The notes under the pieces were generated by a model. That model was not told where the DNA came from, did not search any database, and saw only the letters and a program-made list of their open reading frames with translations. The translations under genes were made by a program, and so were the position numbers. A DNA stretch of 35,191 nt from Candidatus Woesearchaeota archaeon. GTDB taxonomy: Archaea; Nanobdellota; Nanobdellia; SCGC-AAA011-G17; JACQNH01. This document shows, piece by piece, positions 8,694 to 18,281 of the stretch. Location of the stretch: contig JAHFIJ010000008.1 of assembly GCA_023246445.1 (NCBI GenBank), positions 1-35,191 on the forward strand. Direction: 5' to 3'. The number at the start of each line of letters is the position of its first letter. The first letter of the stretch is position 1.

Positions 8694-10439
8694 TTAATTG
8701 TGCATATACCGGAACATATAAATATTGTTTTTAATAGAATCTAACTTGCAGAAGCCAAACCTCTGAAACTGTATAATTGTATTTAATTTTAAATCCTTTA
8801 TTCCTTCTTCTGCCAAACCATTCTTTAAACTTCCATCTGGCATTAAAACTTCAACCCTGATTAAATCTTTACTTTCAGGCAGCCAGTGTATTAATTTTAT
8901 TTTATCATCCTTCTTATGCTCCAAAGAAGTAAATTTCAAATTTTTAAAATTAAAAGCACCTATTAGCCTGTATTCTTTATTCTTTTCCAGCTTATCCTGT
9001 ATGTATACCTTATCTTTAGTTTTAAATAATCTAAACCTATCCTTTTTACTGGGATGACATGGTAATCTAACCTCTAATTTAGGCGTGTTTTTAATACATA
9101 TTAATTTAGGTTCTTCAACAAAGAAATACCTATCAGTTTTAAAATCAATCAATTCTTTATTAAAATGGAACAATAGCTCTAAAAAATCCTTGGATCTTAA
9201 TTTTTTATCTACAGGATTAGGCCCCATCTCATGAACTAATCTAACAAAAGCCTCTTGTTTGATACCTCTTCTTTTAAGAGCCTCTACTGTTGGCAGTTTT
9301 ATATCATCCCAGCCGCTAAATTTCCCCTCTTTTATTCCTTGTTTTATTAATGAAGTTTTTAATTTTAAATCCGTGAATTGTATCTTTCCATAATGCACAT
9401 ATTGTGGAACTGGTAAATTAAAATGCTTGTAAATCCATTTCTGCCTCTCTGTATTTACTATATGATCTTTTCCTTTTATAACATAATTAATTCCGGATTC
9501 ATAATCATCTATAGCAACGGCAAAATTCATTAAAGGCCATACTCTATATTCTTTTCCCCTTCTTGGATGTTCTGTATCTAAAATTCTAAAAGCAGGCCAT
9601 TCTCTCAAGGCAGGGTTCTTATCATTTAAATCAGTTTTAATTCTTAGCACATAATTCTCAGCATCTTTAAACATTTTCATCCATCTTCTCATGTTATCTT
9701 CAATTTTTAAATTTCTACAGGGGCATGGTTTTGATTTATCCACCAAAGCCTTAAATTCTGCTTGAGAACAATTGCAAACATAAGCCTTTCCTAATTTTAT
9801 CAGCTGATCAGCTTTTTCATAATATAACTGCATATTATCCGATTGAATCTGAACCTCTGGATCTGAATTTGTCAACCATTTTACTTCCTCTACAATCATG
9901 TTATAGGCTTCTGGCAGAATATTTTCCGGATTCGTATCTTCAATCCTTAAAATAAATTTGCCTTTATATTTTTTAGCATATTCTGAGTTCAGCAATAATC
10001 CAATTGTATGTCCTATATGCAATGGTCCTGATGGTGAAGGAGCTAATCTAAAAACAGGCTTCTTAGGAACATTTTTTAATTCAGTTAATCCTTTCTTAAT
10101 ATGTGGCTTTTCTTTCTTAAATTCCTTAGGATATATTTTCTTTAATAATTCTTCCTGTTGTTTTAAGCTTAATTTATTTATTTTTTTAACCTCTTCTTTA
10201 ATGTCTTTTTTTAACTCTTGGATTTTAGATTTTAATTCTGGATTTTGGCTTAATATCATTCCTAATACAGAGCCTTCATTAGCCTTCCCGCCATATCTTA
10301 CAGCATTTATTATTGTTAATTCTTTTATTTTATCTCTCATGTTCTTTCCGAGGTTTCTTCTTAAGAAAGCTCTTTCATAAAGCTTTAAATAAAGATTGTT
10401 TTTAAAGGTTATTATGAATCTCTTAAGAAAATCAGGCAA
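8694..10439 (-). CDS. gltX: Glutamyl-tRNA synthetase (archaeal type); true start possibly internal near 10340 (MRDKIKELTI)
   Basis: HIGH motif APSPSGPLHIGHTIG, FILRIEDTNP, archaeal GluRS C-terminal region. The long N-terminal extension overlaps the divergent ORF, favouring the internal start. Confidence 0.95.
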   Translation of the reverse strand: MPDFLKRFIITFKNNLYLKLYERAFLRRNLGKNMRDKIKELTIINAVRYGGKANEGSVLGMILSQNPELKSKIQELKKDIKEEVKKINKLSLKQQEELLKKIYPKEFKKEKPHIKKGLTELKNVPKKPVFRLAPSPSGPLHIGHTIGLLLNSEYAKKYKGKFILRIEDTNPENILPEAYNMIVEEVKWLTNSDPEVQIQSDNMQLYYEKADQLIKLGKAYVCNCSQAEFKALVDKSKPCPCRNLKIEDNMRRWMKMFKDAENYVLRIKTDLNDKNPALREWPAFRILDTEHPRRGKEYRVWPLMNFAVAIDDYESGINYVIKGKDHIVNTERQKWIYKHFNLPVPQYVHYGKIQFTDLKLKTSLIKQGIKEGKFSGWDDIKLPTVEALKRRGIKQEAFVRLVHEMGPNPVDKKLRSKDFLELLFHFNKELIDFKTDRYFFVEEPKLICIKNTPKLEVRLPCHPSKKDRFRLFKTKDKVYIQDKLEKNKEYRLIGAFNFKNLKFTSLEHKKDDKIKLIHWLPESKDLIRVEVLMPDGSLKNGLAEEGIKDLKLNTIIQFQRFGFCKLDSIKNNIYMFRYMHN

Positions 10440-10869
10440 AAATGACTTATTCCAAAGAATAGATAAGGATTATAATTGTAATTCAAATAAAATATTAGGT
10501 AAATTAGCCTTATTCATGGACAAAGACAATAATGTTTTTCTAGTTACAAAGGACTATGATAAAATTAACCTAAAAGACTTCAGAATTAAAGGTGCTGGTT
10601 TGTTAATCGGTTACTTATCAAGGGGTTTTATTTTTACAGTTGAAGGTTCCCAGTTAATTGGAAATTCAGTTAAGAACATAGCTAACTTAGATTCTAAACA
10701 AATACAAGAATGGGTTAAAGGTAAAGATATTAGAATTAATTTAAATAATGGCTTGTATATAATAAAGCATAAAAACGATTTCTATGGCTCAGGATTTATT
10801 TTAAACGGGGTTCTGAAAAATTCTTTAGATAAAACAAGATTAGTTAAATATAATGTTGAATTAAATTAA
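10396..10869 (+). CDS. Hypothetical protein (start may be MNLLRK, ~10414)
   Basis: 157-aa ORF divergent from gltX. Confidence 0.65.
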   Translation: MFLKVIMNLLRKSGKNDLFQRIDKDYNCNSNKILGKLALFMDKDNNVFLVTKDYDKINLKDFRIKGAGLLIGYLSRGFIFTVEGSQLIGNSVKNIANLDSKQIQEWVKGKDIRINLNNGLYIIKHKNDFYGSGFILNGVLKNSLDKTRLVKYNVELN

Positions 10870-11526
10870 CTTCTCACAAACCTGATTTAAAGGACAATTA
10901 CCACATATTGGAACTTTCCTGCAATTTCTTTTAGCTAATTCTACTAATAAAGCGTGATACTCATTAAATAATTTATAATCTTTAACTAAATTCTTATGAA
11001 ATAACTCTTGAAATTCCTTATAATTTTTTAACTTAAATCCAATTCGGTTAAATATTCTTTTAGTATAAGCATCTATTACAAATATTGGAAAATTATAAGC
11101 ATACAATAATATCGAATCAGCAGTTTCTTCCCCCACACCCCAGATTTCTAATAAATTTTCTCTTGAGATTTCCTTATTAAATTTTAAAAACTCTTTAATT
11201 TTTTTAGCTTTCTGGTTAAAATATCCTGCAGGTTTTATTAATCCAGCTAGTTTACCAACATCAATTTTTAATAAAGCTTCTTTAGACAATAAATTCTCTT
11301 TATTTAGATTAATCACTGCTTTCTCAACATTTTTCCAGTTAGTATTTTGAGCCAAAATAGCAGATATAGAAATAACAAAAGCCTCATCTTCAGAAGGTTT
11401 AGAATTTTTAAAGTCTTTATTGTAAATGAATCTATTATTATCAAATCTAGGCCACCATCCCTGTCTACCAAATGATTTTAAAAGAAGATTATAAGCTTCA
11501 TAGATTTTAGTTTCTGTCATATACAA
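10861..11526 (-). CDS. Endonuclease III-like HhH-GPD DNA glycosylase with [4Fe-4S] motif
   Basis: LLEIWGVGEETADSILLYAYNFPIFVIDAYTKRIFNRIG (HhH-GPD) and C-terminal CRKVPICGNCPLNQVC. Confidence 0.93.
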   Translation of the reverse strand: MYMTETKIYEAYNLLLKSFGRQGWWPRFDNNRFIYNKDFKNSKPSEDEAFVISISAILAQNTNWKNVEKAVINLNKENLLSKEALLKIDVGKLAGLIKPAGYFNQKAKKIKEFLKFNKEISRENLLEIWGVGEETADSILLYAYNFPIFVIDAYTKRIFNRIGFKLKNYKEFQELFHKNLVKDYKLFNEYHALLVELAKRNCRKVPICGNCPLNQVCEKLI

Positions 11527-11573
11527 TCAATCATACAAATGCTTTTTAAATACCTTCTTTTTTGTGTTAATTT

Positions 11574-12899
11574 ATGCAAAATCTAGAGGAGTTTCTTGAA
11601 AAACAAGACCAGGATTTTAATAGAGAACAATTTCAAATTAATTACAGACACTTAGAGAAGAATATTGCTGATCCTGCTTTTCCTTATGTCTTATTAGTAA
11701 TTAAAACAAATGAAGATGATAAACCATCTTCTGGTGGAACTTCTTCAGAGCAATATCTCGGGGTTATTGATCCAGAAGGAAAAATAGATATATCCGGATC
11801 AAATGTGCTTTTTCCGACATTTATAAGTGCAGAAGGTTTAAAAGATGGTTACGCTGAATTTAAGAAAGAAGAAAAATTAATAGCTCTACATAGTGGGAAT
11901 TTCTCTTTTCCTGTTGATCTTCTAGGAATAGCTGCACCATTTTGTGGAGGAAATGTTTTTTATTTTAATGCGCCAGATAAAGATATGGAAGGATATTTAA
12001 TTTTAGGCAGAGCAGTTCCTCCATATTTTAGGTTAACTCCTTGGTTTTATCACAATATAGCTGAACAAGAAGGATCAACTATTAAAAATCTAGAAGACAG
12101 CGTGAAACAACTTGGAGAAGATGAAGATCCATGGTTTAACTGGGGATTAAAAGCAATTAAAGGGAATTGCGAACCAATCAATCCAAAAGATATAACAGAA
12201 GCTATAAAAAAATTATATATTCAGAGCAGGCTTAATTCTATCGCACCATTAGTTAAAGAAACAGGTGCTAAAGATAGGACTGCATCACATTTAGACCAAT
12301 CCGAAGTAGTAAAAAAGCTCCTTGAATTGTGTGTTAAACAAGGTTTTCATCAGATTGATACCGAAGTTGTTCTAGACCCAGATAATGATTTTTCTGTATT
12401 TCCAAAGAAGTTTATTTCTGAAATAGCTAAAAGATTTGGTTTAGAAAATTTGTTAACCCCTACATATCAACCAAAAACATTCTATGTAATGGCCCCAACA
12501 GGAGATCAAGATGATAAAGGGAATCCCGTTAAAACTGGCTCTTTTTTGGGTCTCCTAAATGGTTTACCTAGGACAAATATAACTGGAGAGCTGGCAGAAT
12601 CAAAAGAAGAAACACCTGCTTTGGAAAGAATAAACCCTGATGGATTAGAAACACTTGAAGTTATGACTGAAGATGTAGAAGCTGTAATTGAAACCAAAAC
12701 TGTTGAAAAAGAATTAAAACCCGGTAAAGTGTTGGAAACTGTTGAAGATATTAGAAAAGATAGAGATCCTTTACCATTTGCAGGGGGATTCCCTGTAGTC
12801 CCATCTGAAAAAATGCAAACACAAAAAGCAGAAGGGTCATCTTTAGGAGGTTTATTTGGTTATTTTAGAGCATACTTGAAAACTTATTTTAACTTATAA
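11574..12899 (+). CDS. Hypothetical protein, 441 aa
   Basis: Long ORF with native codon usage. No family recognised. Confidence 0.75.
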   Translation: MQNLEEFLEKQDQDFNREQFQINYRHLEKNIADPAFPYVLLVIKTNEDDKPSSGGTSSEQYLGVIDPEGKIDISGSNVLFPTFISAEGLKDGYAEFKKEEKLIALHSGNFSFPVDLLGIAAPFCGGNVFYFNAPDKDMEGYLILGRAVPPYFRLTPWFYHNIAEQEGSTIKNLEDSVKQLGEDEDPWFNWGLKAIKGNCEPINPKDITEAIKKLYIQSRLNSIAPLVKETGAKDRTASHLDQSEVVKKLLELCVKQGFHQIDTEVVLDPDNDFSVFPKKFISEIAKRFGLENLLTPTYQPKTFYVMAPTGDQDDKGNPVKTGSFLGLLNGLPRTNITGELAESKEETPALERINPDGLETLEVMTEDVEAVIETKTVEKELKPGKVLETVEDIRKDRDPLPFAGGFPVVPSEKMQTQKAEGSSLGGLFGYFRAYLKTYFNL

Positions 12900-12934
12900 A
12901 AATCTTTTTAAATAGCAATTACTTAATTATTTTT

Positions 12935-13474
12935 ATGCAAAACTTTAAAAGAATCGCATCTTTGATTGCAATAGCAGTTTTGTCTTTATTAGTTATAACA
13001 CTTGGCATAGAAGCATTCTACAAATCCCCTAAATATGATGAGTTCTGTAAATTTACTCCTGAACCAGCTTACCCTAAAGAAACCATGCCTGGAAAAGTCT
13101 GCGATTATTCCCAATCAAATGAAGAATATCAATGTTCATTAAATAAGGGAATGCCTGTCTACGAGTTTAATAAAGAAGGATGTAGAAATTATAAAGAATG
13201 CAATTACTGCAATAAAGATTTTGAAAATGCCAGAAAGCCGTATGACAGAACTGTTTTCATTTTTCATATAATAGCAGGTGTAATTTTAATCTTAATTGGA
13301 ATGTATTTTAAACTGGATTTTATAGGAACTGGATTTATTTATGGTGGAATTTTAAATCTTTTAACAGGTGTAATAAGATATTTCTCAGAAATGTCGCCAA
13401 TAATAAGATTCATTACAGTCTTACTTGCCTTGATTATAGTAGTTTTAGTTGCAGTTAAGAAGTTAGGAAAATAA
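12935..13474 (+). CDS. Hypothetical membrane protein with Cys-rich extracytoplasmic loop
   Basis: N-terminal TM, loop with multiple Cys (CKF...CDYS...CSL...CRNYKECNYC), then several TM segments. Confidence 0.75.
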   Translation: MQNFKRIASLIAIAVLSLLVITLGIEAFYKSPKYDEFCKFTPEPAYPKETMPGKVCDYSQSNEEYQCSLNKGMPVYEFNKEGCRNYKECNYCNKDFENARKPYDRTVFIFHIIAGVILILIGMYFKLDFIGTGFIYGGILNLLTGVIRYFSEMSPIIRFITVLLALIIVVLVAVKKLGK

Positions 13475-13885
13475 TTATTTTTTAATTTTTTTGTAGATTA
13501 TCAAAATAATAGCAATAGTGATAAACGAATCTGCTAAATTAAAAACAGGCCATATCTTAAAATCTATGAAATCACGAACATATCCAAATAATAATCTATC
13601 AATTAAATTCCCCATAGCGCCGCCAATAATAAAGCTTAATGGCAAATAATGAAATTCTTTTTTCTTAATCCATTTAAAGCACAATACTATAACAATTATA
13701 GTTACAATGATTAATATTAAATTATAACCTTTAAATATCCCAAAAGCAGCGCCTGTATTTGTCGTATAATTTAGGCTTAAAACATTCTTAATCAGTTCAA
13801 TAGTTTTGCCTTTAAATAAATATTTTGTTATCTGATCTGCTAAAACTACAAATAAAATTATTGATAATGATTTTAAATATTTCAT
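13475..13885 (-). CDS. lspA: Lipoprotein signal peptidase (signal peptidase II), LspA
   Basis: NYTTNTGAAFGIF, GGAMGNLIDRLLFGYVRDFIDF and FNLADSFI contain the conserved LspA motifs with both catalytic Asp. Confidence 0.93.
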   Translation of the reverse strand: MKYLKSLSIILFVVLADQITKYLFKGKTIELIKNVLSLNYTTNTGAAFGIFKGYNLILIIVTIIVIVLCFKWIKKKEFHYLPLSFIIGGAMGNLIDRLLFGYVRDFIDFKIWPVFNLADSFITIAIILIIYKKIKK

Positions 13886-14385
13886 CCTACCACGTGTAGA
13901 TTCATGAATGCTTTTATTTCATTTATTAATTCCATGACGTCTCTCAATAATGCCTCTTCTGCATCTTCTACCTTGCTTCTTATTATATATTTCTCATACA
14001 ATCTTCTTAATTGTTTTCCAAAATTGCCTTTTCCAAAAAAGTCTTCTTTTTTGTCGAGATAAGCTGAGAAATTAAATTCCATTAAGCCCTTAAGTCTTTC
14101 TAGCTTCTTTCCATCTTCTTCAAGTTCAATCTTCTTAGCGATAATTAAAACATCCATAGTTACTACAAAACTAATATACCTGTCAAATTCTTTATCAGCC
14201 TCCCAATTAAACTCTATGACTTTTCCACCATCAGGTCTTGTTGAATCCCTGTAGCTTATTTCCTTCCAGCTCCATCCATTATGATCAAACCACCTCATGC
14301 AAAATTTATATATTTCTTCTAAATTAAAAACTACATTAGTGCCTTTTACTTTATACCCCTCAGGTAACATATAAGCTCTTACCAT
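13882..14385 (-). CDS. Hypothetical protein, paralogue of the 14435..14932 product
   Basis: Shared C-terminal LRRLYEKYII element and similar overall layout. Overlaps the lspA start by 4 nt. Confidence 0.75.
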   Translation of the reverse strand: MVRAYMLPEGYKVKGTNVVFNLEEIYKFCMRWFDHNGWSWKEISYRDSTRPDGGKVIEFNWEADKEFDRYISFVVTMDVLIIAKKIELEEDGKKLERLKGLMEFNFSAYLDKKEDFFGKGNFGKQLRRLYEKYIIRSKVEDAEEALLRDVMELINEIKAFMNLHVVG

Positions 14386-14434
14386 TTCTATTCTTCTACA
14401 ATTTTCATTAAACTATTTCTTTTTACGATAAAAT

Positions 14435-14932
14435 TCATTTATACATCTCCATCGCATCCTTAGCAGCATTCATTATGTCAGTTGTTTCCCTATATAGCTC
14501 AACTTCTCTGCTTATTAATCTATCAGGTATGATATATTTTTCATATACTTCCCTTATTAAATTTTTAAACCCTTGCCTTCCAAATATGTTTTTCCAGTCC
14601 TTTTCTACTTGAGAAGTAAAAGATATGGTTGCTATTCCTGACCCAAGGATTTTTCCATCCACATCTACTTCATTGAAATTCTGTATCAAAAATTTTACTG
14701 TAATGCTGAATTTTACATAATTATCAACTTTTTTAGAACCGCTGAACTCCATCTCATATTCCTTTCCCTCCGGCAGTATTCTAACAGAATTGCCTTTTTC
14801 TATCATAAAATATTTTCTTGCAGAAAAAGCTCCTGCTATTACTTCTCTTATTTTAAAAAGATCAAAAACGCCAGCTACCTTAAGCTGTGCACTCGTGAAT
14901 ATAGGAAGCTTATGTAATTTTTCTTTTCCCAT
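14435..14932 (-). CDS. Hypothetical protein, paralogue of the 13882..14385 product
   Basis: Contains LIREVYEKYIIPDR, similar to LRRLYEKYIIRSK in the neighbour. Confidence 0.75.
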   Translation of the reverse strand: MGKEKLHKLPIFTSAQLKVAGVFDLFKIREVIAGAFSARKYFMIEKGNSVRILPEGKEYEMEFSGSKKVDNYVKFSITVKFLIQNFNEVDVDGKILGSGIATISFTSQVEKDWKNIFGRQGFKNLIREVYEKYIIPDRLISREVELYRETTDIMNAAKDAMEMYK

Positions 14933-14994
14933 ATTTTAATCTAGAGAAATTAAGTTTAAATGTATTTTGGTTAAAAAATTAATTGAATTTTATT

Positions 14995-15495
14995 CTATTT
15001 CCAGGCTTCTCTTTCAACACAAACACTGATTTTTTTGGTCTCAAAGACTTTTTCAGTTAATTCTTCAGACCTAAACCATAATTTTATCTCTGCTTCAGCC
15101 TCTTCAGGAGTTGCAGACGTATGCACCACATTTTCAAAAACACCTATCTCCATCTTAGGCTTACCGAATTTAGCCCTTATAGTATTTTGTTCAGCCTTTG
15201 AAGGATCAGTAGCTCCCGCCTTATCTCTAACAATCTTAATAGAATTTTCTCCAGCATAAACCAAAGCCAGAACATTTTCCTTATGAAAATGCCCGGTTAT
15301 ATGTCTTACCAAAATCTCAAAAAAAGGCTTGCCCTCATGAGCCTTGTAATGCTTCTTTGCAAGCTCCTCGCTTACTTTAACTAATTTCACCCCCACTAAT
15401 CTTAGTTTTGTTTTCGACAATTCTTTTATTACATCACCTGCAATACCCCATTTTAATGCTTCAGGCTTCAATAATACTAATGTTTTTTGTGGCAT
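14995..15495 (-). CDS. ndk: Nucleoside diphosphate kinase
   Basis: TLVLLKPEALKWG, GATDPSKAEQNTIRAKFG, ENVVHTSATPEEAEAEIKLWF with catalytic His. Confidence 0.95.
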   Translation of the reverse strand: MPQKTLVLLKPEALKWGIAGDVIKELSKTKLRLVGVKLVKVSEELAKKHYKAHEGKPFFEILVRHITGHFHKENVLALVYAGENSIKIVRDKAGATDPSKAEQNTIRAKFGKPKMEIGVFENVVHTSATPEEAEAEIKLWFRSEELTEKVFETKKISVCVEREAWK

Positions 15496-15530
15496 TAAAT
15501 AAATCTCTAATTAACTATTTTTAAATGTTT

Positions 15531-15956
15531 TTATTTGTAGCTTTTATCCGCTCTATATTCCTGAACACTCTGCTGTCTAACCTCATAATTGGGTTTTTCA
15601 GTTATTTTTTGAACCTTATTTAATTCATTTTGAAATTCCTTATCTTTATTTGTTAATACAAATTTCTGTCCGCAGCAGCATGAAACCTGAACCTCTGTTT
15701 TAGCTATACTGGAAGAATACAAATCATTAAAATTCTGTGATACTGCTTTTTTATATGATATCCTTTCATTATTTAATTGTTTATTACTTATCTCAAGTTT
15801 AGATTCTTTTTCAATTATTTTAGCATTTAACTCTATCGAATCTCCTAATGAGCATTTATCCTGATGTCTTCTCTTTACTATCTCAATCGCAGCCTTCATT
15901 ATTAAATCCCTGAATTTTGACAGCATAAATCTGATTTTTGCTTCTAAATCTACCAT
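15531..15956 (-). CDS. Hypothetical protein
   Basis: 141-aa ORF with a CCCGQKF cluster. Confidence 0.65.
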   Translation of the reverse strand: MVDLEAKIRFMLSKFRDLIMKAAIEIVKRRHQDKCSLGDSIELNAKIIEKESKLEISNKQLNNERISYKKAVSQNFNDLYSSSIAKTEVQVSCCCGQKFVLTNKDKEFQNELNKVQKITEKPNYEVRQQSVQEYRADKSYK

Positions 15957-15994
15957 CGAAAGTATTAAATATATTCTAGTATATAACTTTTGCC

Positions 15995-17488
15995 ATGTCT
16001 GAAGAGAAAAAAGAGGGGAAAAAGAAGTTTTCTATAGGGAATATATTATTTGGGGAAAAAGAAGAAGCAAATAAAAAAGAGTCAAATCCATTAAAAGAGG
16101 GAAAATCCATTGATTTAAAATATGCAAAAGGCAATAGATATAGAATAGTCTTGGAAAATGTTCAAAAAGGTATTGAATCCTATTATTTTGCAATTCTGGG
16201 CTTATTGAGAGGAGTTGGAAAGGATTTATACACTCCAAGGTTCGGCTTTAATTTTGAAAATATTCTAAAAATTGGTGATGTCTATAGAGCCTCAGAAAGC
16301 AGTGCGTTTTGGGGTTCATTAGAGCAAAGAAAAGGACTTCAGCAGGAAAAAGCATCTCAATATTTAAGGGGCATTAGTGAAATGGTAAAAGGCTTATTCC
16401 AGTTAATCAGGGAATTGAGAATTATAGATGAAAGGCTAGGCTATTATGAAAAAAGCAAAAAAGGTGAAGAAAAAGATCAGGAAAGTGCAGAAATTTCTTT
16501 AAAGGGGATCTGGGTAGATTTAGTAGAAGGTGGAGCTAAAAATCCCGCATCAGTATATGGATTAGCAAGAGAAGTTGGTTTTGTGACATTGCCCGATTTA
16601 TTCTTTAAGATAAGGGCAAAGAATGCAGATGATATAGACAAAGTAGTCGGCAGAATAGAAGGAATAAACAGAAAAGTCAAAGAGGTTTTATCAAGAAAAT
16701 TATTCCAATATTATCAATGGAAGGATAAGACAGAAAAAGAATTAAGCGACAGAAAAAGATTTTTATTAAAATATATGCGGCAGCATTATCATATTATAAA
16801 AGAATATATTTCATGGGTTAAGCCTTATTTGCAGAATTTAAGGAAATTAAATCTACAGGGCACTACTCAGGATCCGGATGTAGTAATGGCATTTGAAACT
16901 TCTAAAACTGAACTGGAATTGTTGGCTTACACAAAAAGAGACTACACTATCCAAAAAACCTATGAGCAGGAAGAAACTTTTAAAGCTGAATTCAAAAAAT
17001 TCTTTCCCGTCTTAAGAATTAAATTTATTTCTGTTGCTATCCCCCAAATCTCATTCCAGGAAGAAGGCCAGAGAGGAGCGGTCCATCTAGGCACTACAGA
17101 AATTATAATTGAAGCCTTTGTGGCAACTCAGGAGCAGATAAATGAATATGTTGAAAGCAAAGCAACTGAAGACCTGGAATTATTAGCCAGCGTTAATAGT
17201 GCAATGGATTCAATGATGGATGAAATTAAAAAATACTTGAAAGAAGCAGGAGAAACATTTAAGGATGAAGAAACCAAAAAAGATGAAAAAAAAGCAGAAG
17301 GTGTTTTAACTCCATTCAAGCAGGTTTTAGATGGTTTTAAAGATATATTCTCTTCTATGAACATCACTAAAAGAGGCGAAGTAAGAGATAATAAAGCTGA
17401 AGAACAAGCAGCTAAAGACATGATCAGGTTTAAAGCATTTTTGTTATGGGATGTTTTCAAGAAGTTACAAGGGTTGCAGGCTACTTAG
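15995..17488 (+). CDS. Hypothetical protein, 497 aa
   Basis: Long ORF, charged helical composition. No family recognised. Confidence 0.8.
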   Translation: MSEEKKEGKKKFSIGNILFGEKEEANKKESNPLKEGKSIDLKYAKGNRYRIVLENVQKGIESYYFAILGLLRGVGKDLYTPRFGFNFENILKIGDVYRASESSAFWGSLEQRKGLQQEKASQYLRGISEMVKGLFQLIRELRIIDERLGYYEKSKKGEEKDQESAEISLKGIWVDLVEGGAKNPASVYGLAREVGFVTLPDLFFKIRAKNADDIDKVVGRIEGINRKVKEVLSRKLFQYYQWKDKTEKELSDRKRFLLKYMRQHYHIIKEYISWVKPYLQNLRKLNLQGTTQDPDVVMAFETSKTELELLAYTKRDYTIQKTYEQEETFKAEFKKFFPVLRIKFISVAIPQISFQEEGQRGAVHLGTTEIIIEAFVATQEQINEYVESKATEDLELLASVNSAMDSMMDEIKKYLKEAGETFKDEETKKDEKKAEGVLTPFKQVLDGFKDIFSSMNITKRGEVRDNKAEEQAAKDMIRFKAFLLWDVFKKLQGLQAT

Positions 17489-17701
17489 ATAACCAGAATC
17501 CTGCAATAGTTAATTATACCAATTAGTATAATGCATAAAAAACTAAAATATCTGCAAAAAGAAAACATTTTGGATTAGATACTGTAATGATAGTAGAAGA
17601 TGCATTAAGAAAGTTTGGTGAGAATAACATTCCAATAAATTTGTAAAATTTTCAGAAACTACTAGCAAAACATTTAAGTATTGTAGAATCTATTTTAATT
17701 T

Positions 17702-18256
17702 ATGGCAAGTGAATTAAAATTTAGGTCATGGGAAGAGTTATTTGATTTCTTGTTAAAAGTTCCGGTTGACATAAGATTAAGATACTTAGCATTATTATTA
17801 AAAAGAAAACTAAACAAAAATATTCATGATAAACTGGAAGAAATACAAAGCAAGGCTCAAACTGAATTAGATGCATTAAAACTATGGAAAAGATCCCCTT
17901 CACAACAAAGAACTCAAGTAAAGGAAGTAGAAGAAAAGAGAGAGGGTGTTAAAAAAACTGCATTAGAAAGTGCAGTTGCAGAAAGCAATACTAATCTTAA
18001 AAGAACAGGAGGCATAGTTGAGTATGGGCAGATTGGAGCAGAAAATAGAAACGCAGGTATAACTTATGGTGCTAAAAAATTGGAAGAAGCAAAAGGTGTT
18101 TCATACACACAAAAACAAAATACTCCTGATTATATGTCAAAAGCTGAAACAGAATATACATCACGTGTCTCAACAAGTGGAATAGGAAGCTTTAAATCCT
18201 CAGAAGAAATATTAAAAGAATCAGAAAAATATAAATTAAAGTATAAACAAAAATAA
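17702..18256 (+). CDS. Hypothetical protein
   Basis: 184-aa ORF. Confidence 0.7.
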   Translation: MASELKFRSWEELFDFLLKVPVDIRLRYLALLLKRKLNKNIHDKLEEIQSKAQTELDALKLWKRSPSQQRTQVKEVEEKREGVKKTALESAVAESNTNLKRTGGIVEYGQIGAENRNAGITYGAKKLEEAKGVSYTQKQNTPDYMSKAETEYTSRVSTSGIGSFKSSEEILKESEKYKLKYKQK

Positions 18257-18281
18257 ATTATATTTAACAAAAGAGGTAAAA

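Noticed and set aside
17489-17700. Possible gene fragment KISAKRKHFGLDTVMIVEDALRKFGENNIPINL* near 17545-17645
   Set aside because: Short, no start codon, no family recognised; not enough evidence to call a pseudogene.
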